Below, one piece after another: positions 63,348 to 64,000 of a DNA stretch of 64,000 bases; the stretch's first letter is position 1; each line of letters begins with the position of its first letter. The notes beneath the pieces were generated by a model. That model was not told the DNA's origin and did not search any database. It saw nothing but the letters and a program-made list of their open reading frames with translations. Position numbers and translations under genes: made by a program. This stretch comes from CALLPQ01 sp964421675. Its GTDB lineage: Bacteria > Pseudomonadota > Alphaproteobacteria > Caulobacterales > Parvularculaceae. Location of the stretch: NCBI GenBank assembly GCA_964421675.1, contig CAYQXV010000010.1:12888-76887 (forward strand). Reading direction: 5' to 3'.

Positions 63348-64000
63348 AATATTTCCCCACTACGCATTTTACCAAATTTTTTTTGAGAATTACGTATTTT
63401 TATTTAAATATCAACTGCGGAATCAAAAAAAATGAAGCGTATCAAAGTCGACGCAAAACCGATCCGTTTCTGATCGAGAAATCCATCGAAGAATGAATAT
63501 CGCGAACGTTTCAATAGGACAATATGCAGGGAAATTCTCAATTCACAATGATGCCTGATAATCGGTCATCCAATATTTGTTTAGGAAGGATTAGAAAACC
63601 CCCATCTCACTGCCACCACGACCTGTACAAGTTTCTTTAAATTGCTTTTTGTCCATAATTCTTCATTGATGGCATATTTGTTACAATCATAAGCTTCATT
63701 AAACTAACTTCAGATAGCGCAATCCTAAAAGCTGCGGTTTTGCTAAACCTTTAGTGCGATACTTTTTGCCGTGGTGTTATTTGTGACACATTTTTAGAAG
63801 ACATAATAATTACAAAATAAATTCAGTTACTTGATGACATTGTATTGCAACTTCCTCAGGCACCTTTATCTCGCGGCGCGAAAAAGCGGCTGCGATCGCC
63901 CCCCCAGACCGGCCGGAATGCGGTTAAAACCATTCCCAATCTGTCAGTTTTTATACACTGGGTAAAATCCCGGTTACACGCCAATTGATGGTTCCATTGC
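63348..64000. other. Gene-free right end of the window
   Basis: AT-rich sequence without a credible frame on either strand. It should hold the promoter of the orphan membrane protein (minus strand) just after 63347. The only structure recognised is the second copy of the direct repeat (63865-63923). Confidence 0.55.
63865..63923. repeat. Direct repeat, right copy
   Basis: The same two blocks as at 61554-61612 occur here: 24 bases (63865-63888, one mismatch) and GCCGGAATGCGG (63912-63923, one mismatch), again 23 bases apart. The distance between copies is 2311 bases. Weak similarity to the tRNA 3' end (CCTC..G.CA) is visible just before it at about 63854-63862. Confidence 0.7.

Overview
The window is chromosomal DNA from an alphaproteobacterium, probably a marine heterotroph near Caulobacterales/Parvularculales (inference). 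The evidence is adk inside the spc operon and no rpmJ there, an ATP12-type F1 assembly factor, a long zinc-free S14, a large TonB-dependent receptor, and an rlpA-dacC-tmk-holB-tatD cluster. Nearly everything is on the minus strand, so transcription mostly runs from high to low coordinates.

Layout. 1-2.5 kb: 5' part of rpoB, rplL and rplJ behind an L10-leader-like region with a terminator-type hairpin. 2.6-7.2 kb: a CPA-type cation/proton antiporter and an exported DUF305-LVIVD fusion protein. 7.4-12.5 kb (plus strand): an AraC regulator, a TonB-dependent receptor broken by one frameshift, and a carotenoid-cleavage-type dioxygenase. 12.5-18.4 kb: a methylcitrate-cycle cluster (prpD, prpB, prpC) interleaved with small VOC, SnoaL-like and ABM-like genes and an enoyl-CoA hydratase. 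18.6-27.6 kb: lipA, a HerA/DUF87 ATPase next to a soluble histidine kinase, an ATP12 chaperone, an RluC-type pseudouridine synthase, crcB, rarA and a Deg protease. 27.8-30.9 kb: a large RTX protein with a glycosidase-like N-terminal half. 31.8-52.8 kb: the complete alpha, spc, S10 and str ribosomal operons followed by nusG and secE. 52.9-61.2 kb: a sirtuin, a small unknown, a patatin (plus strand) and the MBL-tatD-holB-tmk-dacC-rlpA cluster. 61.4-64 kb: tRNA-Ser(UGA) and a 2.3-kb unit with one orphan membrane protein between two imperfect direct repeats.

The most striking observation is in the ribosomal operons. L3 and L15 both carry the same extra C-terminal helix-hairpin-helix-like domain: 70 of 82 residues are identical. 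One 22-residue stretch is identical in protein but differs at 11 synonymous positions, so both copies are held by selection. A second genome-scale oddity is the split of the usual secE-nusG-rplKAJL-rpoBC-rpsL chain: nusG leads directly to rpsL, rplJL-rpoB lies about 50 kb away, and rplK/rplA are absent from the window.

Functional reading. The right half makes ribosomes, RNA polymerase alpha and the Sec channel. The left accessory part looks like uptake and oxidative cleavage of a hydrophobic substrate (receptor plus dioxygenase) next to propionyl-CoA disposal. A biochemical link between those two clusters is inference only.
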